In this document: positions 49,347 to 59,910 of the stretch, in pieces
How positions within the stretch are numbered: the first letter of the stretch is position 1
How the letters are laid out: each line of letters begins with the position of its first letter
Assembly (NCBI GenBank): GCA_977017575.1
Contig: CDRNVI010000044.1
Coordinates: 620,001-684,000, forward strand
Length of the DNA: 64,000 bases
Direction: 5' to 3'
Source of the DNA: Paramoeba atlantica
Taxonomy: Eukaryota > Discosea
Program-made: the position numbers and the translations under genes
Notes under the pieces: model-generated
Seen by the model: only the letters and a program-made list of their open reading frames with translations
What the model was told of the DNA's origin: nothing
Databases searched by the model: none

Positions 49347-50813
49347 TCACCCTTTCAATGGCGCTTTGAAATTTGAAAATATTGGTAACATTTCGTTGTA
49401 GAACTCCTTAGATATTATAGAAGCTTTAGCCCAAGTCTTAAAAGTAAGTTCTACGAGTTCCACAGGTGAAACTGGATATCTTACGCCGCAAGAGAACTCA
49501 CTGTACCTTGAGCGCAAGTTAGAATACTCTTCAAAAGCCGACTTTGTCATTTGTATTGCAACTTGCATCAGTTTTTCATACGAAGGGTCTATACAATTTC
49601 TTAAATGCGACACGTCTTTAGTTGTTTTTAGGTTATGAAGAACGTCATTCAAAACGTATAATCGTGCCAATTTGTTCACAAATGAGGCATTTTTTGAATT
49701 TATTGCATCGTACAGGATGTCAAAAATTTCTGTCATGAATGGAAATCTGTCTAGAATGTACCTGCTAATCAGTGTTACACTTCCCCTTGTAGGAGTGGCC
49801 CTGCGTAGTAACCGGATTAAATAATTTCTTTCGCAAGTTGGAAGATTTGAGCATATAGGACGTTGAGCAACAAGAAGCCGATTGTTCTCAAGAGGAGGTG
49901 GCATCCAAATCGGGCCCCGTTGCGTCATTTGAAAAGGAGCCGTGCGCCATGTGGTCAAAGTGCCTCCGTTGAGAATAGAATATGTACGCCACATAAAGTA
50001 TATGCGGTTGAGATGAATGTTCGCATTCTTCAATGAACAAGACAATAGGTTAGGAAAAGCGCTATCATCGTCGTCGTTCAAAGATTTCGCGGAGAGGTCT
50101 TCAGTGTTTCCATCCAAGAAAAGTCGAAATACGGAGGAAAGTACATTCTTTTTCTTAACGTAGTCGAATAATGCGTGTTCGAACCGGGTACCAAATCTTG
50201 CGGTATATACAGCGGTCAAGTCCATCAAGTAGCGAAGCTCGGACGGTATTTTTGCAAAGCTGGGCACGAATATAATAACCTGACTCGAAGACATTATGCT
50301 CGAACACGTGGCGTTGGGAATTTCGCTCGCAATTCGGAGGGTCCAGTTTTGAAACTGTAAAGAATTTTCTTCCCGATTAGGAACCCATGCAGGAAGTGAA
50401 CCCTCGTGAAACGAACAGCGAGTTTCGATTAACTGGGCACTGAATTTTCCAGCAATGGCGCTCTGCGTAGCCTGTAACGCAGCCAAAGCATGGGTCGAAG
50501 AAAGGTAATGAATCACCACGAAAGGTCCAATGCAGTGACGTAAATATTCATGTAGCACCCCCCAATGTGCATCCTCACACGTTGAGTGTGCTTCGCTATA
50601 CACGCTATCTTCCGGCTTCCCCTTCTCTAAGCGCACCGGGGATGCACATTGAATAACACCGTTTCGACCAAACAGAGTAACAAGCGTATTGATATCCGAA
50701 ATCTCACTTGCATCTTTGCTGGTGATGAGCAAAGTAGTGCGCCACTCGTGATGGCATGGAACAACGGAGATAGGGTCTGCAGGATTGAACATGAATGCGC
50801 TAAGCGCTGTCAT
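49347..50813 (-). CDS. U2SURP/SR140-like U2 snRNP-associated protein
   Basis: 488 aa. The start at 50813 follows ATAG directly. The N-terminal 200 residues (HHEWRTTLLITSKDASE, HALAALQATQSAIAG) have RRM-like spacing. The Surp-to-CID joint is diagnostic: YFMWRTYSILNGGTLTTWRT, then FQMTQRGPIWMPPPL. A CID follows, with ERNYLIRLLRRATPTRGSV and ASFVNKLARLYVLNDVLHNL, and ending LVELTFKTWAKASIISKEFY. Human SR140 has RRM, SURP and CID in this order plus an RS tail, which is missing here. Family role: 17S U2 snRNP in branch-site recognition, which would serve trans- and cis-splicing. It sits between the SUMO ligase and NOC1-like genes. Confidence 0.75.
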   Translation of the reverse strand: MTALSAFMFNPADPISVVPCHHEWRTTLLITSKDASEISDINTLVTLFGRNGVIQCASPVRLEKGKPEDSVYSEAHSTCEDAHWGVLHEYLRHCIGPFVVIHYLSSTHALAALQATQSAIAGKFSAQLIETRCSFHEGSLPAWVPNREENSLQFQNWTLRIASEIPNATCSSIMSSSQVIIFVPSFAKIPSELRYLMDLTAVYTARFGTRFEHALFDYVKKKNVLSSVFRLFLDGNTEDLSAKSLNDDDDSAFPNLLSCSLKNANIHLNRIYFMWRTYSILNGGTLTTWRTAPFQMTQRGPIWMPPPLENNRLLVAQRPICSNLPTCERNYLIRLLRRATPTRGSVTLISRYILDRFPFMTEIFDILYDAINSKNASFVNKLARLYVLNDVLHNLKTTKDVSHLRNCIDPSYEKLMQVAIQMTKSAFEEYSNLRSRYSEFSCGVRYPVSPVELVELTFKTWAKASIISKEFYNEMLPIFSNFKAPLKG

Positions 50814-51306
50814 CTATGCTTGTACCTGCAGGTACCATTAATGAATTTTGATGTATACAAGTTCAGACGGAGCTAGATTCCGATTTCTGGAACAGGAATG
50901 TATTCCTCCAGCATTCCGTTATTAGGAGAGATACATACATGTATGTATGTTACGTAGAAACGAATTTGTTAATGAATTGCTTTTATAAAAAATGTAGTGA
51001 AAAAAACTATGTAAGATGGGTAGGTTGCCCAGCGATACAGCACTATTCACAGCATACATAGATATCAAGTGTAACAACGTAGATATTCGGACGTAGGTAA
51101 AAGTGGCTTTGCAGCATTACAAAGATTGAACTGAATTTTGCCAACGAGCCCATTGCTGCTGAACATCATCCTGTTAAAACATAGTCAAATACCTATTCAT
51201 ATTTTCGTATATTGTACATGCAGATAAAGGATCAGAAGTATCACTTTGTAATGAGGCTTTGTAATCAAAATTCATCTACATAACCCAGACCGCTCTCAGG
51301 TATAAA
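50814..51306. other. Intergenic, AT-rich
   Basis: No gene or repeat recognised. It should contain the 3' UTR of the NOC1-like gene and the 5' processing region of the U2SURP-like gene. ATACATACATGTATGTATGT at about 50931-50950 is a short palindromic AT/CG microsatellite. Confidence 0.5.
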
Positions 51307-53628
51307 TTATAATCTCAATGACATGCGATCTTTAATTGAAGCTTCCTCTTGCCTCAAAATTCTGTCTTTTGTAGCCATCCTAGTAGAGTTTGTTTCGTTG
51401 AACAAATCGGTTTCAATATCACGAGCCAACGTACCATCAAGTGGTTCATAACTGCTGTACATAAGTAGCTTTTTTATCTCGGATGGAAGCCCTACTTCCA
51501 GGTTCAAAAAGTCTTCTGAATGCGAAAATTGGTTGTCATCCGCTACGCTCTCTAAGGATGCATATTTGGCAAGTCGCTTACATTTCTTTTCGACTTTTGA
51601 AATAGGTAAAGTCTTACTGTGAGTATCAGAATTGGCATCACAAACTTTTTCGAGGTCAATTTCTCTCGAGTACTCATCTTGAGAAGGCGACGCTTTCTTG
51701 TACGATTTAGGCTTTTGGTCGTCGTATTTCTTTATAAACAGTTTTTCAACTTCAAGTGAGGAGGATGCAACACTGCTGCTCGATATGCCATGACCTGTTG
51801 TGCCCTTCGCTGCAGCCACACGCTCGTGTACGCTTCGGGATTCTCGAATTCTTTTTTGCGGCTTCTTGTTTACGAACAGATCACAAAAATGGATTACGCC
51901 GAAGTCATCTAGAGGATGTCCACTGTGAATTATTTCAACACCAAGTCGAAGCATCGTAGCAAACTTTACTACAGCTGGATGGAAATGTCGCTCGAGACGT
52001 CGAATTTCCCAGAGAGGCTCAAGGGACGCACCGCTGTACACTGGATCTCGATGAAACCGGTTGTACATTAGATTACAATGTTTGCTGCTGTGTGAATCAA
52101 GTTTTGATCCAGTTTCACGCGTGATAGGTGAAATTTCATCTTCTGTACATGTTGAAGCGGGAAATCTGTTCGAAGGTACCACAGTATCTTTATTTTTGCC
52201 GCGCAAAGACTTGGTTCGAGCCTTTCCTATAATAATCTCGCGCAAAGGAGGATTCGCTTTTTGTATTTCTGAAATCATAAGAAGTGTCGCACACGCGTAT
52301 GCACTTGTGTTGATCAGCGCTGTTTGAAGCATGCGGTGTACGAAAGCAGCTAGTGCGGTATGGTCTTCTAAGCGACGAAGTGCCTTGTAAAGCAAAGAAA
52401 AAAATAATGTAAGATGTGTGCTGTGGGGCATTCGGCTTGGGTCGAACATTGCTAATTGATACAATGAACGATAAAAACGAGGAAGGACAGTCGCACGATT
52501 TTTAACCGCACACTGAGCTGTAATGATTAGTAGGAGATGCAACGCAGTAACTCGAATCGGGAATGCACTGGATGCAGAAGCCATGGTGAATAAGGTATCA
52601 AGGTGGGTTCCTAGATCTCGGAACGATAAAACGTAAGGAACTGCTCTTTTGATTCCTATCAAGATGCCATTCATTATGCGACGACCGGCTTCAGCTTTTC
52701 CCACGTACGTCCTAAAAAGCGCAAAGTAAACTTTTAACACGGATACTGGTAGTTTGGGAGCGTTGGGAGAAAATATTAACTGATTAAGCACGTGAATTGC
52801 AAGAGTCTGCGCTTTTGATCCCATATTAGGGCGGAGCAAAAAAGATTCCAATTCGGTTGCGACTATTTCCTGTTGATTTGAGTGGCGATGGATAAAATCT
52901 AAGAGTATAGCTGCAGCGCGAGCCGACAAGAGAGTACTGGGATCTCCAAGTTTATTGACAATTATTTGGCATATTCGATTTAGTTCTTCCGGCAGCTGTT
53001 GAAGCATCTTCCCCAGCAACCGAAGAACGTTTAGCCGTCTGCTCTCTATTGTGTGGTGACTTTGTAATTCCGCGTTGAGAGTATTGAGCAAGTCGGAAAA
53101 CGCGTTCTTAATTTCATGTTCCAAGTACCAGTTGCATAGCACAATTTTACGTTGCACATTCGACTCTTTCATCGGAATAAAATGGTGCGGCTGTTGGTGA
53201 AAGTCTCGTAGTTTACGTTTCCCCGGGACAATACAATATGCAGTAAGTAGCTCCGTCAGAGTTCCGCAAACAAGGCTATGGAAAGGAGTGCTTTTATTTT
53301 TCAAGAGCGCCGTCAGATCGCGAAGTGCATCCGGTATTAAACTAGGGGCTTTATTTGATGTAATTAATTGCGCAGCGCTTGCTAGCCGGTCTTTGGCGGA
53401 AAGTGAACGGACTTGGATCCCTGCGGTTGAATCCACGCTAAGGGGAACATAATTAGCATTGTCGTGGATATAATTCTGTTTCTGACTTCTAATCTCCGCC
53501 AAAGCTTCTTCGCAAAGTCGACTTGTTTGCTCCAAACTGGCTGATGCCTGGAAGTCTGCGGCTTCGGTAAGAGAAATTTTGCGAAAGGGGAGTTTTGTAT
53601 CGAACCACCTCGTAGGAGCAGTGCACAT
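51307..53628 (-). CDS. NOC1/MAK21/CEBPZ-like ribosome-biogenesis factor
   Basis: 773 aa. ATAG directly precedes the ATG at 53628. HEAT-like helices fill about 60-420 (ALRDLTALLKNKSTPFHSLV, RKIVLCNWYLEHEIKNAFSD). The CBF domain follows: MASASSAFPIRVTALHLLL, PRFYRSLYQLAMFDPSRM, LTLFFSLLYKALRRLEDHTA, and then EPLWEIRRLERHFHPAVVKF with FGVIHFCDLFVNKKPQKR, the NOC1 signature ending the domain. The charged C-terminal tail has Lys/Arg clusters suited to nucleolar import. Family role: NOC1-NOC2 dimer escorting pre-60S particles in the nucleolus. Yeast Mak21 is about 1025 aa, so this protein is short, mainly at the N-terminus. Confidence 0.8.
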   Translation of the reverse strand: MCTAPTRWFDTKLPFRKISLTEAADFQASASLEQTSRLCEEALAEIRSQKQNYIHDNANYVPLSVDSTAGIQVRSLSAKDRLASAAQLITSNKAPSLIPDALRDLTALLKNKSTPFHSLVCGTLTELLTAYCIVPGKRKLRDFHQQPHHFIPMKESNVQRKIVLCNWYLEHEIKNAFSDLLNTLNAELQSHHTIESRRLNVLRLLGKMLQQLPEELNRICQIIVNKLGDPSTLLSARAAAILLDFIHRHSNQQEIVATELESFLLRPNMGSKAQTLAIHVLNQLIFSPNAPKLPVSVLKVYFALFRTYVGKAEAGRRIMNGILIGIKRAVPYVLSFRDLGTHLDTLFTMASASSAFPIRVTALHLLLIITAQCAVKNRATVLPRFYRSLYQLAMFDPSRMPHSTHLTLFFSLLYKALRRLEDHTALAAFVHRMLQTALINTSAYACATLLMISEIQKANPPLREIIIGKARTKSLRGKNKDTVVPSNRFPASTCTEDEISPITRETGSKLDSHSSKHCNLMYNRFHRDPVYSGASLEPLWEIRRLERHFHPAVVKFATMLRLGVEIIHSGHPLDDFGVIHFCDLFVNKKPQKRIRESRSVHERVAAAKGTTGHGISSSSVASSSLEVEKLFIKKYDDQKPKSYKKASPSQDEYSREIDLEKVCDANSDTHSKTLPISKVEKKCKRLAKYASLESVADDNQFSHSEDFLNLEVGLPSEIKKLLMYSSYEPLDGTLARDIETDLFNETNSTRMATKDRILRQEEASIKDRMSLRL

Positions 53629-54058
53629 CTATTTATTCGTTTACGAATTTTGGTTGAAAAATCTGGAAACAAATAACTCACTTCCCTATCAAATTACACA
53701 TTTACAGTTTCTTTTTCCGCTTAGTTTCACCTGTAAATAGAGTATTAAGAGGGTGGGTGCATACTCTTGCATTAGAAGAGTCCTAAGTGGGGTGTATTAA
53801 AGTGACAGATCACAAGATGTTTGCAGAATACAGCGTACTTATTGAATATAGTGGATTTATGAATATACAAGATTAAAGAAAGTGTCATGGACTGGGCGGA
53901 TGCTTGTTTGAAAACTGGTTCATATCATATACTCCATCTCTAAATGCTAGCCATAAAATTGGGTGAGAAATCGCTTTAAGCGATTCCTGCTGAATCGCTG
54001 CTGGTAAAAATGCTAAGCGGATTAGCAATTATTGTCTACTGATTATTGCTGACGGTCT
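53629..54058. other. Intergenic, no feature
   Basis: AT-rich. AGCGATTCCTGCTGAATCGCT near 53978 could form a small hairpin 3' of the next gene. Nothing else seen. Confidence 0.4.
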
Positions 54059-54742
54059 TCATGACTTCGAACTAAAAACCTTTCGAAATAAATAGAAAGG
54101 AACGAATAGTACCGATAAAAGCAAAACGGCTGTCAATAATAATACTTCCTGTTGAGTAAAAATAATAATTTCATCAATTCTTCCCTGTACGTACCCCAGC
54201 TCGCGTAGTTTGTGCATTAAGTAATACTGATGATACACATTCCAGGGCAAAACCGCATGCACATTAGTAGGGAGAGTACGTATACGTTCGAGTCCCCGCC
54301 TCGCTCGAGGATCAACGGGAGGGTCCAGCGTACTTTCTGTTGAGCGAAAAGCCATTGCACTTTCTACAACATCCCTGTTGGTACTACCTATGTAATTCCT
54401 CAATTCATTTGTATTGATTTCGTAACAGCGGGGTAGAATAGGTAGAAAATACTTGGCCAATAGACTCCGGAAAGGAAGGGTGCCCGTACAGTACGGATGC
54501 CAGCCATCCTCGTAAACCACATGGCCGTAATTTTCATGTAGATGATAAAGGTGGTTCTCCCAGAATTGGGGCCTTGCAAGCGTCGGAAGTGGTATTAACG
54601 TAATTTTCTGTCCGGAACCAGGATGTGTAAACTCTCTTTTATACGTAGCAATTCGACCTGGCCCGGTGAGGAAAACTATAACACCCAAATTCATAAGCTG
54701 GCTTCCCGCACGGCGAACGTGCGTCGAATGTCCTGAGTTCAT
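54059..54742 (-). CDS. Possible TraB-like protein, C-terminal membrane anchor
   Basis: 227 aa. KITLIPLPTLARPQFWENHL, then YGHVVYEDGWHP, resembles the TraB/PrgY start (ITLVG..H...P.F......VLYE). Near the end, NVHAVLPWNVYHQYYLMHKL followed by RELGY resembles the TraB motif (VAVPWGAAHLPG...L..GF). The His expected in the first motif appears replaced. Residues about 200-223 (VLLLTAVLLLSVLFVPFYLF) form one membrane helix with a basic tail, so a tail-anchored protein of the mitochondrial outer or ER membrane is likely. Function is uncertain; the TraB link is by eye and could be wrong. Last gene of the second minus-strand block. Confidence 0.5.
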   Translation of the reverse strand: MNSGHSTHVRRAGSQLMNLGVIVFLTGPGRIATYKREFTHPGSGQKITLIPLPTLARPQFWENHLYHLHENYGHVVYEDGWHPYCTGTLPFRSLLAKYFLPILPRCYEINTNELRNYIGSTNRDVVESAMAFRSTESTLDPPVDPRARRGLERIRTLPTNVHAVLPWNVYHQYYLMHKLRELGYVQGRIDEIIIFTQQEVLLLTAVLLLSVLFVPFYLFRKVFSSKS

Positions 54743-54863
54743 GGAACTTCCAATAAACTTAGTACGTAGTTACCGGTGATACACTTTTTAACGTAACTAA
54801 ATTGTATGCATTATTATTTAGCGTAGCATACCGGTGACGCAATTTATAATAATTTTCTTTTCT

Positions 54864-54963
54864 AGTGGCTTCTTTAAAAGCGGTGGTTGTTTTCAACTTA
54901 GAAGTCACTCATGCTGCGCGCTTCGCGTTGAAAATTACCTCCGCGTTTAAAGAAGCCACTTAA
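54864..54963 (+). repeat. HP100 hairpin repeat, copy 7
   Basis: AGTGGCTTCTTTAAAAGCGG to CGCGTTTAAAGAAGCCACT. Both arms carry the same compensatory changes relative to the other copies (GAAGAGCC replaced by GAAGCCAC), so stem pairing is kept. The right flank runs to about 55180. Confidence 0.8.
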
Positions 54964-55189
54964 AAAGAAAAATTGCGGAAATATCATGAATAATCTATTT
55001 TATTGGGGTAAAAAAGCTCGATTTTTAGGCGAAACGAGCGAAATTTTACCCCAAATTCGGGCCGTTTTTGATGCCTTACCAGTACGGATAGGAGGCGAAT
55101 CTGACGAAAAAAACGTCGTAGAATGGTAGCTGAGGTCCCAATCTCTTAAAATACGTTTTAGGAGCCGATTTTGGAAAAATAACCTATGA

Positions 55190-55600
55190 AAGACCTAAAA
55201 AATAACCTATGAAAAATAACCTACGAAAGTTGAAACCTATGAAAGACAGAACCTGGAAAAACCCGCACATTCCTCATTGAGGTGGCGAAGAAAAGTACTT
55301 TGTCAAAATTAGTGAAGAACATACTTGGTCTCCAAAAATTTTAGTACCGCTACTAGCATAGGATGGTAACATCATGTAATAAAATAGAAACCTCACTAAG
55401 TTAAATAGATTTTAGATTTATGAATGTTTTAATGCGTGAGCTTATACACATATTGTATACATGTACCATCACCGGTTCTCTATCCCGTACATTACGTGTT
55501 CGCGATACTAGGGTAAACCACAGAAACCCTTGGATAAGATGAGGGGATAAAGAAACAGAGCTGTGGATGTGTGCTCTAAAAATCATACGCAGGGTCGCTG
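55190..55600. other. No gene supported
   Basis: 55185-55255 is a short imperfect repeat of AATAACCTATGAAAGAC. The rest has only short frames without motifs. Confidence 0.4.
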
Positions 55601-55755
55601 ATCCCTGGCTACTAACTACAAAATTGTACTAAAAATAACTAAAGAACTTATGATATCTGAACACTACAAATAAGAACACTACAAATAGGAACACTACAAT
55701 ATTAAGAATATTTCTTACGCTACGTCAGCGTCGCTGCTTTCCGTTGAATCACTTT

Positions 55756-56873
55756 CTATTTCGAAATCAGTATCCTCTGATTCGCTTTCCATTGAGAATA
55801 TATAGTCCAGCTTGTCAACATTGCCGCGAATGAAAACGCGAATGAAAACCAGCTCCGCGATGACTTGCGAAGACAGCGAAGCTTGTCGTGAGTTATACAT
55901 ACATGTATATACATACATGTATACCCGAGGACTGATAACCAAGAGTCGCACTTGGTAACTAGTGGAGGTGTCCATATGTAATGCTGCACCGCAAGAAAAA
56001 CTTGGGGGAACATGTCGCGTCCCACGCTCATCCACCAATCATTTTCGTTTACATGCAGAATCGGATCCCACCAGCTCGCATAATCATTCCACTCGTCCTC
56101 CGATATTGAAAAAATCGTGTTGCGATGAGAGGAGTTAGTAGTAAATAAGTTATTAGCCAAGTCAACCAAAATTGGTGGACAGTTACATGGACGTGCACAT
56201 TGAACAATCCATTTAGGACTAAACCACATAACATGCTTCCAAAAATTCATATTATGATTTTTTTCTAACCATCGTTGATGGTGTCTTAGAGCATCATTCA
56301 TACCTTCCGGAGCTTCCTCCATCTGCCCATACTCAAACAACCTTTCCAACGTTGGAGCAACATGTGTCGCCATGGGATATCCGACAAGATCCGAAAATTT
56401 CATCAGACTTTCATGAAGAATGCGACAGTCTTCTAAAAAGGATTCGCTCTGCTTCTGCACTGTGAGAGCTCCGTATCTGTTTAAGAGTTTTTCGAGGCGA
56501 AGCATGGACTTTGAAGCTTGATTGCCCTTCCTACATTCAGCGACAACATAGGCTTCAACTAGTTTCACATTTTTAGACAAGAAATCCATGCACGTAAATG
56601 TGTCCACACACCATCTTGTTACGCCTCCCAGTTTCGGTGCTTTGCATCAAACGTTCGAACCTCGCCAAGCTTAGTACATAATTCTTCAATTTCGATAGGA
56701 ACCACGTTTTTCAGTTTGTTCAAGCTGCATATCAGCTGCGGCTCTAGATTCAGGAGCCAAGCGGTAGGATAATTTTCTCGTAGGCCTAAGTATGATTGTT
56801 TCAACACTGTTTCTGCGGTATTAACACCATCTTCAAAGCGAACCAGTGAATGCGATAGTGCAATTCCCTTATA
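55756..56873 (-). pseudogene. hAT-like transposase copy 2, C-terminal half
   Basis: 56619-56873 continues KGIALSHSLVRFEDGVNTAE. 55756-56607 reads MDTFTCMDFLSKNVKLVEAY, GYPMATHVAPTLERLFEYG, HVMWFSPKWIVQCARPCNCP and HYIWTPPLVTKCDSWLSVL, aligning with copies 1 and 3 along its length. There is at least one frame change between the two pieces (56607/56619). Confidence 0.75.
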
Positions 56874-59228
56874 CACCCCAGTCAAATTTTATTGTCGCTA
56901 ATATTCATGGTACAAAAATTATTGAATTTTTAATTAAAAATGGTCGTTTTTTGCCTGCGTTTTATTTATTATTTATTTTTTGTCAACCGCTCGAGATGGT
57001 CAACCAGGACATTGCTCAGCATTTTTTGGTAGCGAATTCGATCCATCAGACGAAGAAAAGTCAGCCGTCCTCGAAAGATTTAGCGCCGGACGAGCGCGAA
57101 TGGCTTTTTGACAACCCTCGAGGTGCATGTAAAAATGCACTACTTATGGAGAGATTTTTAGATCAATTTGGACGAGTAATTTCGGCTGCTTGCGTTTCGC
57201 AATATAAGGGCATGCGCTCGCTAGAAAACATCGGTAGTCGCGGCCGGCGTGGCCTACTTACGGGAAAGGAATCTTCACTTGTCCTTCAAGCTTTCGATAA
57301 AATGAGGGAGCAAGCTGTCCCAGTGTACGCGGCTCTTGTAGCTAGTGTGGCCCGCGGTATCAAAGAGCAATCTTCCCCGAAATCCACATCCCTAAAGGGG
57401 GGTCCTCTGAAGTTTTCGCTATCATGGGCAAAGGACTGGATGAAGCAAAATAACATTCGTGTCCGCCACGCTACTAGCGATCGAACTGTTACGCCGAATG
57501 AAGTTGTTGAGGCATCTAAAACATTCTTTTCACAGCTTGAAAGCTATAAAAATCGTTGTGAAAAAGAGCTTGTGTTTAACACAGACGAATTCTTTGTGTG
57601 TCTGGGATTAGGACAAGCAAATGCCACTTGGACCTGGGAACGCATTAATCCAGGCGAGTCCCGCACAATTTCAGTTCGTCGTGAAAAGCAGGGTTTCACT
57701 TGCAACGTTCTTTCATCTGCAGCTGGAGAAATCAAAATGTTACAGTTCATATTCCAGGGAACGAGTCGCGTATTCGTCAATGTTGGTAGCGACCCACGTG
57801 TTCTACAATGTTCCCGGAAAGGATCTCATTTTCAAGACGCCTCGACGTGGGCAACTTTTTTGAGTCGCTTTAAGGAGATACTTGCCTCCGAACGTGAAGC
57901 TATGAAGAAGACCGCTGCCCCCGCCCTTTTGATTATTGATGAAGCCACTCAGCATAGTGGTACTGATGAGATTCTCCTTGGTTCTTCTTGCGACGTAGTT
58001 CGTATTCCCAAGAAAATGACGCATGTCTTTCAACCTGCAGATCAGTTTGTAATCTCTGGCCTAAAACAACGCGCTATTCAGCTCTACAACGATGATGTAT
58101 CCCGCATCTTTGCGCGTTCCGACCTCAATTCAGCCATCTCCAACGTTATTTGCACATCGCGAACACTTTGCCGAGAGAAAAAAGTGTCGTACATTGTGCA
58201 GGCTATGCAAGAACTTCCCCAAGCTCAGATTATGGCCTCCTGGGAAATAACCGAAATTCCAGTGGTGTTATTTGGCAGCAAAAAAAACCGACCGTCACGT
58301 CTCGATGCCTACAAGCATTTGCAAACTCATTTACATACGTCTAGTGGTGCGATTTTCTTGGATGATGAAGGTTCCGACGAAATTAACACCTCATCCATTG
58401 GGAACGCAGAAGGGGACATCAATATAATAGAAGAGAACGAAAATTCGACAGCAAGCGCCACAATCGAAAGAAGCGCACCTGGAGAAAAGCGAAAACGCGG
58501 CCGACCTCGTAAGGTACTCTCAACTGAAGAACTGGAACTCCAGAGACGAGAGGCTGAAGATATCACGAATCTACGCCAGCGACTTCGTGGAATGACGCGA
58601 AGACAAAAGGAGCACTATAAATCCGCTCAGAGTCTGACGTTTATTCCTCTCTCATCGTACGGAATCGGTCCTAAAGTTTAGTTGCTGTGACTCCCCCTTT
58701 GATGAGCACCTCCAAAATATTTTTGATTGTATTGAATTTTCTGATGGTATTGAATTGTGAAAGTGCGCAATAACATTTACTCAGATTTTATGCTGATATT
58801 TTGTGGGGTTTTTTCCATGTTTTGTTCTATCGGTCTACACTTTTTCCCCGCACTAGATATTAAAATGAAATATTTTAACGCGCGCTCTTTTTTGTTATTC
58901 ACCTTTGTACGCAACATTAGCTGCATTGTTTTAATACATGCATTGCTTTTATCTACCAATAAGAGTACAATGATAAATTCTCTGTTGGAATGCACCCTCG
59001 CACCATTTCACTCCACCTGACGAAGGCCATGAGACGAGCAACCCGCCAACCCACGGTAGTCAATAAGAACGTGAAAACACTACGACGGGCGCTTAATTTC
59101 CCACAGCCCAAGATTTGCGCATGTACACATTTCTGCAAAAATTATTGGCACAAAAATTATTAAATTTTAAATTAAAAGTTGTCCGGTTTCGACACTAATT
59201 AAAAATTCAATAATTTTTGGCGGCAGTG
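56874..59228 (+). mobile_element. Pogo-like transposon, apparently intact
   Basis: 2,355 bp flanked by TA (56872-56873 and 59229-59230). Imperfect inverted ends begin CAC, with CAAA..TTATTG at positions 10-21; AAAATTATTGAATTTTTAAT repeats lie near both ends. Removing it with one TA gives GGG-AAA-TAT-AAG-GGA in the host element, restoring K-G-K-Y-K-G-I-A, which aligns with K-G-S-Y-F-G-R-A of copy 1. The single long ORF is open throughout. Confidence 0.8.
56996..58681 (+). CDS. Pogo-like DDE transposase with AT-hook
   Basis: 561 aa from ATG 56996 (MVNQDIAQHFLVAN); the frame is open further upstream, so an earlier start is possible. Helical DNA-binding part about 30-150 (LSWAKDWMKQNNIRVRHA, the pogo HTH second half). 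DDE_1 core: KELVFNTDEFFVCLGL (first Asp), PALLIIDEATQHSGTDEILL (second) and RIPKKMTHVFQPADQFVISG (third acid, QP-x-D). The C-terminus has an AT-hook (KRKRGRPRKVL) followed by a basic helix (ELQRREAEDITNLRQRLRGM). Known role: cut-and-paste transposition at TA. Uninterrupted, with all catalytic positions present, so possibly active. Downstream CTGTGACTCCCCCTTT (58686-58701) matches the end of the element at 42884. Confidence 0.8.
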   Translation: MVNQDIAQHFLVANSIHQTKKSQPSSKDLAPDEREWLFDNPRGACKNALLMERFLDQFGRVISAACVSQYKGMRSLENIGSRGRRGLLTGKESSLVLQAFDKMREQAVPVYAALVASVARGIKEQSSPKSTSLKGGPLKFSLSWAKDWMKQNNIRVRHATSDRTVTPNEVVEASKTFFSQLESYKNRCEKELVFNTDEFFVCLGLGQANATWTWERINPGESRTISVRREKQGFTCNVLSSAAGEIKMLQFIFQGTSRVFVNVGSDPRVLQCSRKGSHFQDASTWATFLSRFKEILASEREAMKKTAAPALLIIDEATQHSGTDEILLGSSCDVVRIPKKMTHVFQPADQFVISGLKQRAIQLYNDDVSRIFARSDLNSAISNVICTSRTLCREKKVSYIVQAMQELPQAQIMASWEITEIPVVLFGSKKNRPSRLDAYKHLQTHLHTSSGAIFLDDEGSDEINTSSIGNAEGDINIIEENENSTASATIERSAPGEKRKRGRPRKVLSTEELELQRREAEDITNLRQRLRGMTRRQKEHYKSAQSLTFIPLSSYGIGPKV

Positions 59229-59910
59229 TATTTCCCCTTTTGAGCAAAAGCTTTCCCCCCTGAATAGAAGGTGTGGGCAAAGGCCCGTTTGAACTTAAAG
59301 CACGGGAGGTCTTCGTACGACTTTAATCTACTTTTGCATACGTTATTAAGCATACATGTATGCCCAATACATGATAAAAGTGTGATGCAAGGAACGTGTA
59401 TTGAAACACCACGCGCTAAGGCTTCCTCGTCGTCCCGTCCAACCGGTGAAATTTTGTCATATATAACTTTGAGGAATCCCTCGCAGTGACCACGCGCAAC
59501 ATGGTTTACCGCACTGCCATCCACCATCGAAATTTTCAATTTGAGCACACGGCTTTCTCCAAGATTGTTTTTTAAAGATTGTATAAGTTGAGCACCCATC
59601 GTAAGCCCATCGTAGGCTCGATGTTTGGAAGAATACAATGGTGGTAGGACGTACTCTTTTTCACGTAAGTAGAGCACACTAATTATTATGTGCTCCGATT
59701 TTACCCTGTCAATCCCTGTGTCGACAGCTATTCATAATAAAAACCGTCATCGATGTCATTGCGTAATTCAGCCGTCATGTTGTATCTTTTGCCGCGTGCT
59801 TTCCCTGTTGTAGCACTGCGCTCTGGTGTTGCAGAAATGTCACTCACAGATGGTGAAGAATCGTCGGATGGAGTCAAATCAAGTTCATCTCTACGCTTCG
59901 CACGTGTCAT
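59229..59910 (-). pseudogene. hAT-like transposase copy 2, N-terminal part
   Basis: Starts MTRAKRRDELDLTPSDDSS (59910) and runs to a stop at 59728. In another frame AVDTGIDRVKSEHIIISVLY continues as LREKEYVLPPLYSSKHRAYD, ISMVDGSAVNHVARGH and LLSCIGHTCMLNNVCKSRLK, to KAFAQKGKY at the pogo insertion. Compared with copy 1 about 190 residues, including the zinc-binding region, are missing between the N-terminus and AVDTG, so this copy is internally deleted and frame-broken. Confidence 0.7.
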
